Source: Pinus tabuliformis | Lineage: Eukaryota > Streptophyta > Pinopsida > Pinales > Pinaceae | Length of the DNA: 64,000 nt | Assembly (NCBI GenBank): GCA_031772625.1 | Contig: CM062810.1 | Location: 450,244,014 to 450,308,013 of the forward strand | Reading direction: 5' to 3' | Shown: piece after piece, positions 53,976-64,000 of the stretch | Position numbering within the stretch: position 1 is the first letter of the stretch | Layout: the number at the start of each line of letters is the position of its first letter | Position numbers and translations under genes: made by a program | Notes under the pieces: model-generated | Databases searched by the model: none | What the model saw: the letters and a program-made list of their open reading frames with translations, nothing else | Told to the model about the DNA's origin: nothing

Positions 53976-56900
53976 CAGCTATTAATTCAATTTCTCCTTA
54001 ATATTAATAATTGCTTGTGAACTTTAATCATCTTCTTGTGTTTATTTATTATATCATCTTCATCAAACAATTATCAAGTGAAAAATAGTAATGACAATGG
54101 ACACAAAAAATAGGCTTCAAGATTGGGAAAAACCCCTACAAGGGGAAAACCCATACAATATTTTATCTTCATATAGAATCTACTTCAAATGAGAAAAGCA
54201 AGACCCAAACATCTATTGAAATATTGAACTAGGTTCGGTCTTCATAATGACATATGTAATCATGATTTTATGTATTTTATGTAATGAGAAAATTAAATTT
54301 ATCATTTTTATCTTTGACACATGGGTTTCATGCTCAAGGAAATTTATTTTATAGGTGAAGATCCCATTGAGATCTTCTAGGGCTTGTCATTAAGTCTACA
54401 AGTCAAGAAGTTCATTGTCATGTATGAAAGGCCCTTCTTGGGCATGTTACATATTGTAAAGAAAATTATTTGTGTCAAAATAGAGTCAAAGGACCCTCCA
54501 ATACCTTGTTAAGATGCAAGCAAAAATTCATCCTACCAAACAGTGACAAGTTGACCTAGGGATAGTGTCAATTCGGGCCACAAGCAGTGACATGAAGCCT
54601 ATAAATAAAGAGATCAACCTCACTTTTTAGGGCATTAATCAAGTTAGTTTTGAAGCTAAAGAAGTCTGAGTAATTCCAACGAATGAGAGAGAATGAAAGG
54701 AAGGTTATAAGGATTTCTTTTGGGTCATTCACCTCACACGTGAAAGACAATGAGGGATATTTTTTGTAGCTACGAAGATCAAAATTGTAGCCACTTTTGG
54801 AGGACAAATAATAAGGTGTCTAAGATCATTTTCCAAGTCGAGTTTTCAAGGAAGGAAGATAATCTCCAATGAATAAGAGAAGTCCCACAAATCTTCCCTA
54901 ATCAATCCACACGTATGGAATCACAGAGATTACAAGCTAGCCAAAATTTGCAGACATGTAATAGAGGCCAAAAATTTAAGAGAGGTTGAAATCTGTATAG
55001 TTGCATTCAGTTTGACCAGCGTTAACTTTGTGAAATAAGTGTCGATTGAAATTAAATATTTGACTTGGTCTTGGAGGGTCTTTGTCAAGGGTTATAGGTC
55101 TTCAAATTCATCAATTGAAGTTCTATAAGAAGAGAATAATTCTAGTGAGTTTTGCTCTCAATTGGAGAGGTTTTGGCCTTGGCTGATCGCTTATATCTTG
55201 TGTCCTCTTGTCTCATTGTTCTTTATGGTTTGGTAGTTTTTTGATGATAATAACACAATAATATTCAAGTTGAATAATAATCTAATCAAGATAAGTAAAA
55301 ATACATCACAAGAAATTACCAAAGTAAGAGAAATCAACTAACTTGTTGCCCCTAGATTTCTCAACACGTTATCCAAGCTAAGGTGACTACATCAAGGAAA
55401 GGAAACTTAAAGGAGGATGCGCAAAGGTTGAAGCACAAGAGGGTCGTCTAGGAAACATCAAGAGAAAAATTCACATATGTAAGAAGGGAAAATTGAAATC
55501 ACGAAGAAGCTACAAAAAATACTAAAGAAGTGTCTCCTCTAAGAGCAAAGTCATAAGAAGGCTCGTACCAAATTATGGGCACAAAATTCTCAAGTTTTGA
55601 TATCAAAGTAGAAAAGAAGTTACAATTAACTATATATATCTCTCTCAAGAAGTTGAAAGGAACCGAACTCATTCCAAATATAAGCGAAGTTCTGGGCTAA
55701 AATATTATCCCTTCACCAAGTAATTAGACCTCCGAATTGTGTACATAAAAGAGTGATTTTTTAGGGACACTTTATCATTGTTTCAAGAGGAAATAAGAAT
55801 GAACTTCTGTGCCTTGAAAAAGAGTATTGTTTACATCACCTCAAGAAGCCAAACCTACTATAGAAACCTCAAAACCGAATTTCTAGGCATCCTCATAAAA
55901 GGATCGAACTCCTCAAAAAGAGCGAGAACCTCATTAAGTGGAGGTAGTCAAGATAAGTCATATTTTTATCATTGATTACAAAACCCAAGTTTGTGGTGAA
56001 TAAAATATCTATGGCACTAAGAGTGAAAATACCAATCATTCAAATATACTTGTTATATATAGCACAATCAATCACTCAAGAAGGTTGACCTTCAAATGGA
56101 ATTTCCTTGATAATCATCTACACGTTCTCATAAGTGGTGAAACCAAGAATATATAGGTAGTAAATAAATATAATAAGAAGAATCTCTACTGTGAATTTTT
56201 GTAGCAAAGAATTCTTGTAGTCATCAAAGTATCATAGAACAGCTATAGTCATACTATATCTTAAAGGAACTCTTGGAGAAGCAGGTCCCATCAGAAGAGC
56301 AGTAATATCCCTGAAGATTCACTAAAAAGAAGTCATGAAGATGCCAAAAGGTCCATAAAGATTACAATACCTTCATAAAGGAACCATGGCATATGAAAGT
56401 ACAAGACATTACAGGTAAGTAACCATGAGGTATGTGTGGCATATTTTATTAAGGGTCCATCATAATATGTTTTAGGGTTGAAGCTATGACTCTAGGGTTT
56501 GTAGTTATTTCAATATCTTAAACTTTAAATGGCTCATAAAAAACCCTAGCAATTAGAAACCCTAATCTTAAGGTACTTGTTCCCTAGGATTTGATTTCTA
56601 GGGTTTTTTAATATTCTAGGGCATGGGATAGACCTTAGTATGACATGAAGAGAAAATAATTTGGTCTAGGGTTTAAGCTTAAGAAACCCCAGGATGACCT
56701 CATAATTGCATGAAAACCCTAGAAATATAACTTGACATCATGTTTTGGTATCGTATACTTTTCTTGGGGTGCTTGTCAATTAACATTGTAGGTATAGGAA
56801 GTAAAGGAAGATGGTTGGGATGATCCTTTATTTTTTAGACATGTGATGGAAGGATGGAACTATATGAACCCTTGGATCCTCAGGCACTATTCATGATGTA

Positions 56901-58392
56901 ATTGTAGAACTATGGATGTTTGATTCATAGTAAGGAGAAGTAGGAGGTGAAAAAGACCTCTACCATGGCAGTCAAAATGAGAAGCATTGCCAGTATGGTA
57001 AGATGCATCATATTAAGAGATGACATCATTTTACAAGCAAAGCAAGAGCTCATGATTAGAGAAGCCTAAGAGAATATTTGAAGTACAAGTCTACATGCAT
57101 GTAGCAAGAAAGTAGTTATTGATAACTACATTGAAATCATAAATAATACATATGGTTGAAAGAAAGTAATCTAACATGATAGAAGGAAGCCATACATAAT
57201 CATCATTATAAAGGAGCATTTGCAAGATGAGGACAATCAAAATCCTCCATTGGAATCTTTCTTAGAAGATTCAACTCTACCTAGAAGAAGAAAATATCTT
57301 GCTAATGGTCTACATTCAACCTTGTGTTGGATCATTTGTTTAGAAGGACGATAATATGATTACATAGGAGTGAAATTGATTGAAATAATTCTAGGCAAGG
57401 AAAGGAAGTTGCCAAAGGAAGTCTAGATGACCAAAAGAAGAAAAGAGTTATTTATATATTTGACAGAATAAGTCATGTCATCATATAGTTTTGTGAATAA
57501 ATGCTCCACCTAATGAGCATGATCAAAGAAAAAGGGGTCTCTACCTTTAGTAAATTGCATGGTTCACATATTGATAAGATGAAATCAGCATAATATTCCC
57601 TCATATGAAATATGAGGTGGTTGACAAATATGAAGGAACCATGGATGGAAGTTATCGGGGAGAAATGTGTGAAGAAAGAAAGAAGAAATCGTGAAAGATA
57701 CAACTATGGTCACATTCGATGACTAGAAGAAATGGCTATGACATCTCCATAAAGAAGGTATGAAGACCCCGATAAGGTCTATAAAGAAAGGATACCCTTG
57801 ACATATGAAGTATTGGGTATGTGTTTATGAATGTGCAGGATGTTGATGTTGCAAGCAAGAAGGATGCCATGATGAAAGGTCATCATAAAAGGTAACTTTT
57901 ATTTGATGTTCATTTTTTATTTTTGGACAACAATTGGATGGGTTCATACAGGGCTATTGAAAAGAGAGTTGTAGATGTCACCTACAACTAGCACTCATGA
58001 TATTGGATGGAAGATCCTAAACATGACATGGAAAACGTAGCAGTGTGAAGAAAAACTAGATGTGGACTAGAAGATCACTTTTAGGAGAAAAGAAGGATGC
58101 CCTGACTAATTTGGTTTGTGAAAGTGATAGATGATCGATGCCCTATCAACGATGAAGGCTCCATAATGAAGAAGATGAAATTCATGACATCGAAAGGAGG
58201 ATTTCTACTAGCAGTTCAAGGTACCATGATCTCCACCAAAGAGATGTTATGGGAAACATGTCTTTGGTTTAGAGGGAGCTTGGGTACATTCCTTTTATAG
58301 GAATGGGTTGGTCCTCCCTGGTTAAGAGAGAGTGAAAAATATGATTCTCTACTTCATGTGCCATGCACTAGACCGGGACTAACAACCGTAAG
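53976..58392. other. Unassigned sequence
   Basis: No ORF above 80 codons and no recognised domain. AT-rich, with many A/G-rich runs. At about 56465-56720 there are repeated CTAGGGTTT/AAACCCTA motifs. Likely decayed transposon DNA; I cannot say which type. GTAAG (58388-58392) adjoins element E and could be its target duplication. Confidence 0.45.
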
Positions 58393-59001
58393 TGATCCAG
58401 ACTTATGTAGGAATGCAACAAATCACAGATATAAACATAAATATAGAGATGCAACAGAAATAAATCTTCATTTCATTACTATCAAAGAACTGAAATATGC
58501 TTACAAGCATAATGGAAATAAACCAGTATGGGAGATGGTAGCTTATCTCTAAGAAGAGATGTGGCTACTACATGCCTCTGAACTATGTTACAATGAGGCT
58601 CAATGGCCTTTTTATCATTAATAAATAATGGGAAACCCTAAACATCCAAAAAATAACCCTAGGAGATGAAGCGCCAAAAGCTTGTGGGCCCCATTGGGGA
58701 AAGTTGGAACGTCAACTTCCTGGGGTCGTAACTTTAGCATATGATCTTTGTTTGACTATCATACTACCTCATTTCGAAGATCTCCAAGAAGAGCCCAAAA
58801 AAATGGGTAAAGGAATTTGGCACTTTTTCGGTCTCTCCGTTTTCCCAAGAAACGTATTTTAGGCCCTTGAAACGACTTTGAAAATTTAGGACCCGAAAAA
58901 CTGCTAAAAATAGTAAGTTGTACTACAATCAAGGAAAATGAAAAGAAACGGTGGGGGTCCAAGTGGAATAGGTGGGTGGCCACCAATATCCACCAGGATC
59001 A
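58393..59001 (-). repeat. 3' LTR of element E
   Basis: On minus it begins TGATCCTGGTGG and ends GGATCA. It shares long blocks with 63634-64000 (for example GATGAAGCGCCAAAAGCTTG). The minus strand just before it has the polypurine tract AAGGGGGGAGGAT (plus 59002-59014). Confidence 0.82.
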
Positions 59002-60480
59002 ATCCTCCCCCCTTAGGAAGAAATGGTCCCCATTGAGTTGAGTGCTTCCATGAGATGGGAAAACTTCTGTTGAACTTGGTCCTTAGTGAGCCACTTGCCT
59101 TGGTGAAGGAGTTGGCCTGATTTGACAACTCGATATAGTTGGATCCTCTGTTCACGAGTATTCTTGATCTGTGTGTCCATTATCTTGTCAGTTGTGGCCT
59201 GCTTGATGTAACTTGGGTTGAACTCTATGGGTGTCAACTGCTTAACAACGTTGGATGTGTCCAACAATGGGGGCAAGTATGGTCAAAACCAATCCACATT
59301 AAATACTGGGTGTAGGCCAAGGAACAGTGGAATGTTGAGCTCAAAGGTATTTTCCCCTATAGCCTTAGTGATGGTGTACAACCTAGTGAGGTTCTCCTTC
59401 TGTAAATGTAACCAAACTTTTTCACCCACTTGGAACTTGTGTGGCACTCCCTGATCATGACGTTGCTCGTACTTAGCATTGGCTCTGTCCAATATGTCAT
59501 GGACCTACTAGCAGATGTGTTGAATGTGCTCAATGAAGTTGTTAACCTGAACAGCTTTGGACTAGGCATGAGTCAAATCTGCGTGAGTAGATACAAATGG
59601 TATGGCCACATTAATGGGACATGGTGGCTGGAATCCCAACCCCACCTGAAAGGGATTGTGGTCAATTGAGCTATGGAGAGCTCTATTGTAGCTATGTTGT
59701 ACATAGGGGAGGATTTCATCCCATGTGCATGGATGCTTCAAGTTGTACATGCGCAAAATGTGTACAATCATCTTGTTGACAACCTCTATTTGGACATCAA
59801 TTTGGGAGTGGAAGGTCGTGGACTTAGTGAGCTTGGTACCCAGCATCACCCAAAGGCTTGACTAAAATGTACTCAAGAACCTGTTGTCCCGATCTGAGAT
59901 AATGGACCGTGGAATCCCAAAATGTATCCACACTCGTTCAAGGAAGATCTTAGCAGTGGAATCTGTTGTGATACTCTTCTTGCAAGCGGCCAGAATGGCC
60001 ATCTTAGAGAATCTTTCGATGACCACGAATACGCAGTCATTGCCATGCTCAATATAAGTAAGGCCCAACATGTAATCCATGTAGATGGTTTCCCAAGGCT
60101 GACTAGGAGTAGGCAAAGGAGTATATAGGCCTTGCTTCTTGATTTTTGGTTTGGAAATGGCACAAGCAGTATAGGATTTGATGTACTTCCTAACATCATG
60201 TCAAAGGTTCGGCCAGTAAAAATACTTTTGCAGCACTGCCACTATTTTCTCTACGTCGAAATGTCCAGAGACTTGAATCTAGTGCACTTCCCAAATCATC
60301 TTGGAATTCTCACTTGCAGAAACACAGAGGTGTACCAGGTGGCATAACAGCACGTCTTAGAGGTGGAAATATGGAACTTGGTTGCCTTGGAGGAGCATCT
60401 AGTATGTGTTCCTGAATTCTGGATTGCTCTTGTAAAGATGTGGCCACCCCAAAGTCTCGTGTCCAAAAGAGTCAAAAACA
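59002..60480 (-). pseudogene. pol: Integrase and chromodomain-like tail of element E
   Basis: Minus-strand reading: a decayed HHCC region near 60350-60170, then core motifs YMDYMLGLTYIEHG (D), ISDRDNRFLS (D) and QIDVQIEVVNKM (E), so the triad positions remain. VPHKFQVGEKVWLHLQKENL and GLHPVFNV follow (59290-59440). The tail (59013-59276) includes QRIQLYRVVKSGQLLHQGKW, a degenerate chromodomain-like module known at the integrase end of some plant gypsy elements. Stops interrupt at several places (near 59860, 59570 and 59280). Chromodomains target integration to chromatin marks; this one is divergent and the call is by resemblance only. Confidence 0.75.
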
Positions 60481-61990
60481 TTCATTAGCTCCATAATCGG
60501 TGGTCGACTGAGACAGTCTACAACATTATTGGTGCTTCCCTTCTTGTATTTGATGTTCAAATGGAATTGTTGTAGATATGTGGACCATTTCTAATGGTGA
60601 GTATTCTACAACTTCCCTTGTGACTGTATGAACTATAGGGGTCAGTCATCTGTGTGGATGACTATTTCCTTCCCCATAATGTAATTCTTCCATTATTGAC
60701 AGGCCTACATAATAGAATACATCTATTTTTCATAGGTGGGATGCTTTCAGACTATATCTGAAAGTGTCTCACTATGATATGCCATCGAATGACCCTGTTG
60801 GGTAAGAACTTCACCAATAACATAGTCAAAGGTGTCTGTATCAATTTTAAATGGTTGTTGTAGGTCTGGTAATGTGAGTACTTGTGTAATGAATAGGTGA
60901 TGCTTCATCTCGACAAACACCTTCTATTGGGATTCAAAAAACAAAAACAAAACCCAAAAAAACCAAAAACAAAAACTTTGCTTTTGCTCTACCCTTGGTG
61001 ACTTGAATCAAAGGCCAAGTGATATGATAGAATCCCAACACAAACCTCTAATAGAAATTGGCAAGACCCAAAAATCTACGGAGCTCTATTAGAGTGGTTG
61101 GGGTTGGCCAATCCCGAATAACTTGTTTCTTGGTTGGGTCCACATGCACACCCCGCTCATTAATGATGTACCCCATATATTGAACCTGGGTCATACCAAA
61201 AGTGCATTTCTCCAAATTGGTACACAATTTGTGTTGTCACAAGGTTTAGAGGACCTGTTGGATATGGTGTATGTGCTCTTCCCAACTCCAGATGAAGATC
61301 AAGATGTCGTCCAAGTACACTACCACGAACAAGTTGGTGAAGGGTCGAAAGATGGTGGAAAGATGACATGCATCAATCACATGAAGGTTGCAGGGGCATT
61401 CGTCAACCCGAAAGGCATGACCATCCATTCGAAAAGTACCTCCTTGGATTTAAAGGTGGTCTTCCACACATTGGAGGGTTCAATTGGTACCTGGTGATAA
61501 CCATACTTCGAGTCAATCTTGCTGAAATATTTGGCCACCCTGATCTAGTTCAAAAGGTCATCAATCTATGGGATTGGATACCTATTCCAGACAATGATCT
61601 TATTCAGTGTCTGATAGTCAATACAGAGTCTTTAGGTGTCATCTTTCTTCTGTACCAACAATACCGAGCTCCCACGGGGTGATGAACTTGACCTAATGTG
61701 CCCTTTCTACAACAACTCCTGAATGTGTCTCTTAATTTCATTGTTCTACATAATAGAGAATTGGTAGATCGATTCATTAGGTAGCGATGCACCCGATCTT
61801 ATATCGATGGAGTGCTTGACCTGAAAATGCAGGGGTACCCCTATGGGTGAGCTGAAGATGTCCCTATACTCTTCCACGACTTTGTCCATCTATTGCAACC
61901 ATGCGGAAGAGCCTTGTCTAGAGGCTATGGGTGTGGCCATAAACTTATTCTTTCCTTGAGGGAAAATCATAAGGAAGACAAATTTCTCGG
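60481..61990 (-). pseudogene. pol: RT and RNase H of element E
   Basis: Minus-strand motifs: [59 protein letters not shown] and, in another frame, VVVYLDDILIFIWSWEEHIH (RT catalytic YLDD intact). RNase H follows (DTDTFDYVIGEVLTQQGH; stop-rich IHTDD) ending VVDCLSRPPIMEL near 60490. An A-rich block at about 60935-60985 (runs of AAAAAC) interrupts the RT-RNase H junction. At least ten stops; not functional. Confidence 0.78.
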
Positions 61991-62619
61991 TCTGGGAAAT
62001 GATCTTAGTACATTACTTCACAGAGTTCAAAGAGATGACAGTAGGCGGTGCTACCTCTAGTATCCTATATAACTTATTGCCCAAATAAATAGTAACTTTG
62101 TGAGGCCTAGACTCATACACAACATGATACCTCCACAAGTATGGTTGGCCTAATAATACATTACAAACTTCAAGAGGAGCAACATCACATAGTACCTCAT
62201 CTAAGAAGGGTTTGATGTTGTAGGGAAGGCGACACTGTTGGCTGACACAGAGATCCCGTCCCTTGTGAAGCTACCCGATGGTATACGACTACAAGTGTGG
62301 TGTGGTTGATAGGCCTAATCGCTTCACGACCTATGCTAAAATGAGCTTCTTTTGGCTTCTGTTGTTGAAAATGAACTACAACGGAGAAACCTTCACCCAC
62401 ATTTCTAAGTGGAAGAGTTGTTCTCCCTCCTCTAGATCTTTGAGCTCAATCTTCTGGATCTTGGTGGTGGCAAAGGTGGCACTAAGCTCTGCATCAAAAA
62501 TTTGCTTCCCTTTGTCATTACCCTTGGTAGTTTCCAACTCAAAATCGGAACGTACATCTAATTCAAAAACCTTCAACTTAGACACCAGTGACTGCTTGGC
62601 TCAACACTCACTTGTTTCG
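61991..62619 (-). pseudogene. pol: Protease region of element E
   Basis: Minus-strand reading includes VSKLKVFELDVRSDFELETT, FDAELSATFATTKIQKIEL, FLDEVLCDVAPLEVCNVLLG, QPYLWRYHVVYESRPHKV and YLGNKLYRILEV. CNVLLGQPYLW matches the C-terminal motif of chromovirus-type gypsy proteases. I could not see the D-S/T-G active site, which should lie near 62300-62330. Confidence 0.65.
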
Positions 62620-63502
62620 TGAGTGGGGTTTTTAAGAAACTCACACCATTTCACTATTTCCTTTCTCTTTGTGGTGTTTTTCTTTGCTTACGTCTTCGAT
62701 GGGTTATCCTAGATCGTTCCACCTTGTATTTTTCCTTTGTTCTGCGGTTTGCGGGTGCCTTTCCCTTGCTTTGGATTCGTAGATCCAAAGTCTCTCTTCT
62801 TCTATTTAAATTTCTAATCGATCTTGACAGCATATTGATAGGTGGTGCCAAGCGAGGAGATGTCCAGGAACTCCATCTCGTCCTAGATGTACTTGTGTAG
62901 ACAGTCACGGTACTTAAGTACTAAATTCTTCTCAGAATACTTAATACCCAACTTCGTGCAAAGGGTATGAAAAATATTTGTGAACTTCAACACATCTTGG
63001 TCCCTTCCATCTCGCAATGTGATCCACTTTATATATTTATCTTCATAGCTCCTGACTGGGTAATATTGTTCCTTAATGGCGACTCGGAAAGAATTCCAAG
63101 TGGGTCCGGCTCAAAACAGTAAGGGTTCCCTCAGGTCCTTTTGTTCATAGTAGGTTTCCCACCAGTCCTTGACATGGAGGGTGGCTTTGAGGACTGCAAA
63201 AGTAATATTTTCCCGATTGGAAAAGTCATGAACCGAAAAATTTCCTTCCAACAAGTTTCACCATCTATCTACAGTGTTTGCATCTATCTAGCCTTCAAAC
63301 ATGGGAATGTCAAAGTTGACTTGTACCTTAAAAGGAGTGTCACCTCCAGAGTGGCTTCTGGATGAAGATGTGTCTCTTGTGGGTAGCCGCCGAAGGATCT
63401 AGGCAAAGTTATCCATCATCGCATTCCTTTATCACTCGAGGGCTTCCACGAGGAATATTTTGAAAAATCTCCTGCTCCCTCGTTTTTCTTTTCTTCTGCC
63501 AT
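62620..63502 (-). pseudogene. gag: gag of element E
   Basis: Minus-strand ATG at 63502 starts MAEEKKNEGAGDFSKYSSW; a TGA follows after 27 codons. Gag motifs continue: VNFDIPMFEG, ENITFAVLKATLHVKDWWET, YIKWITLRDGRDQDVLKFTN and KNLVLKYRDCLHKYI, stop, DEMEFLDIS. A basic segment and a CX..HX4C-like end (CEFLKNPTHETSEC near 62635) resemble a zinc knuckle with spacing changes. Stops are TAG/TGA at likely Gln/Trp codons. The spacing from the LTR (about 130 bases) suits a gypsy gag start. Confidence 0.75.
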
Positions 63503-63620
63503 GAGAGTTCGTCAGGGTTTGTGAGGCTGGTCTTGCAAAGGTTCAACTAGTTCAAGCCCTGACTCCTTATACCCTTACCTCATTGGGGACATGCAAATAA
63601 AAACAAAGAAAGAGAAAACA
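63503..63620 (-). other. Short leader of element E
   Basis: Lies between the primer site and the gag ATG on minus; no repeats or ORF. Confidence 0.5.
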
Positions 63621-63632
63621 CCTTTGATACCA
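63621..63632 (-). other. Primer binding site of element E (initiator-Met type)
   Basis: The minus strand reads TGGTATCAAAGG, starting one base after the LTR end. The consensus complement of initiator-Met tRNA in plants is TGGTATCAGAGC, so the first eight bases match, with two later mismatches. Confidence 0.75.
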
Positions 63633-63633
63633 C

Positions 63634-64000
63634 TGATACAAACTTATGCAGGAATGCAACAAAATATATATATATAAATATAAACATATAGATGCAACAT
63701 AAATAAATCTTCAATTCATTAATATCAAAGAACTGAAAGATGCTTACAAGCATAATGGAAATAAACCAGCCTGGGCGATGGTCGCTTATCTCTGAGAAGA
63801 GATGTGGCAACTACATGCCTCTAAACTATGTTACAATGAGGCTTGGTGGCCTTTTTATCATTAAGAAATAATGAGAAACCTTAAACATCCAAAAACCAAA
63901 CCCTAGGAGATGAAGCGCCAAAAGCTTGTGGGCCCCATTGGGGGTAGTGGGAACGTCAAATTCCCGAGGTTGTAACTTTGGGATACGATCTTTGTTTGAC
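63634..64000 (-). repeat. 5' LTR of element E, partial
   Basis: About 367 bp visible, homologous to 58393-58760. It has an (AT)n microsatellite at about 63665-63680 that the other LTR lacks. The outer end is beyond the window. Confidence 0.8.

Larger units (their letters stand above)
58393..64000 (-). mobile_element. Element E: minus-strand gypsy retrotransposon, chromovirus-like, cut by the window edge
   Basis: A 609-bp LTR at 58393-59001 has its partner starting at 63634 and running past the window end. On the minus strand the order is LTR, initiator-Met-type primer site, gag, protease, RT, RNase H, integrase, a chromodomain-like tail, G-rich polypurine tract and LTR. Coding parts are full of stops, mostly TAG/TGA at Gln/Trp positions. 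Left flank GTAAG; the other flank is out of view. Confidence 0.88.

Noticed and set aside
62278..62900. Plus-strand ORFs of 93-114 codons
   Set aside because: Opposite strand of element E gag and protease, which have recognisable motifs on minus.

Overview
The window looks like nuclear DNA of a land plant with a large, retrotransposon-filled genome. I see no intact host gene, rRNA, tRNA or CRISPR array. Almost everything recognisable is a Ty3/gypsy LTR retrotransposon of the Tat/Athila branch or a chromovirus-like branch, with one small non-autonomous LTR element and one CACTA transposon remnant. The accessory ORF families and the degree of nesting would suit a conifer or another gymnosperm, but that is a low-confidence inference; nothing here fixes the species.

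Nested block, 1-48 kb. Element C is a Tat-like element: leader at 31322-32530, gag-pol at 32531-39606, an archaeal-type RNase H split by an insertion, an antisense ORF, and a 3' LTR from 47049. Element A (145-31321) separates the window's first 144 bases from C's leader, so it probably landed in C's 5' part. A has 4.6-kb LTRs, each carrying a decayed ORF of about 1000 codons. Element B (11263-26006, target duplication CTCAT) landed in A downstream of A's integrase. Element D (39809-43079, minus strand) landed inside C's second RNase H domain. By-eye LTR divergence is about 5% for A (one coding segment) and about 2.4% for B, which agrees with B being younger than A.

Right part, 48-64 kb. From 47.8 to 51.3 kb there is noncoding DNA with degenerate minisatellites. 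A CACTA transposase fragment with three visible introns (51.3-52.8 kb) abuts a gypsy RT-RNase H fragment (52.8-54.0 kb). Unassigned sequence follows to 58.4 kb. Element E is a minus-strand gypsy element (58393 to beyond the window end) with gag, protease, RT, RNase H, integrase and a chromodomain-like tail.

How the parts work together: each element once encoded the copy-and-paste machinery (gag particle, protease, RT/RNase H, integrase). All copies here carry stops or frameshifts, largely of the kind made by C-to-T decay, so none looks autonomous. The most unusual observations are the large ORF inside A's LTRs, a short motif (CTACAGGA) scattered more than 20 times through B but not seen in its gag-pol, a four-hairpin array with a compensatory change after B's pol, and RNase H duplicates placed differently in A and C.
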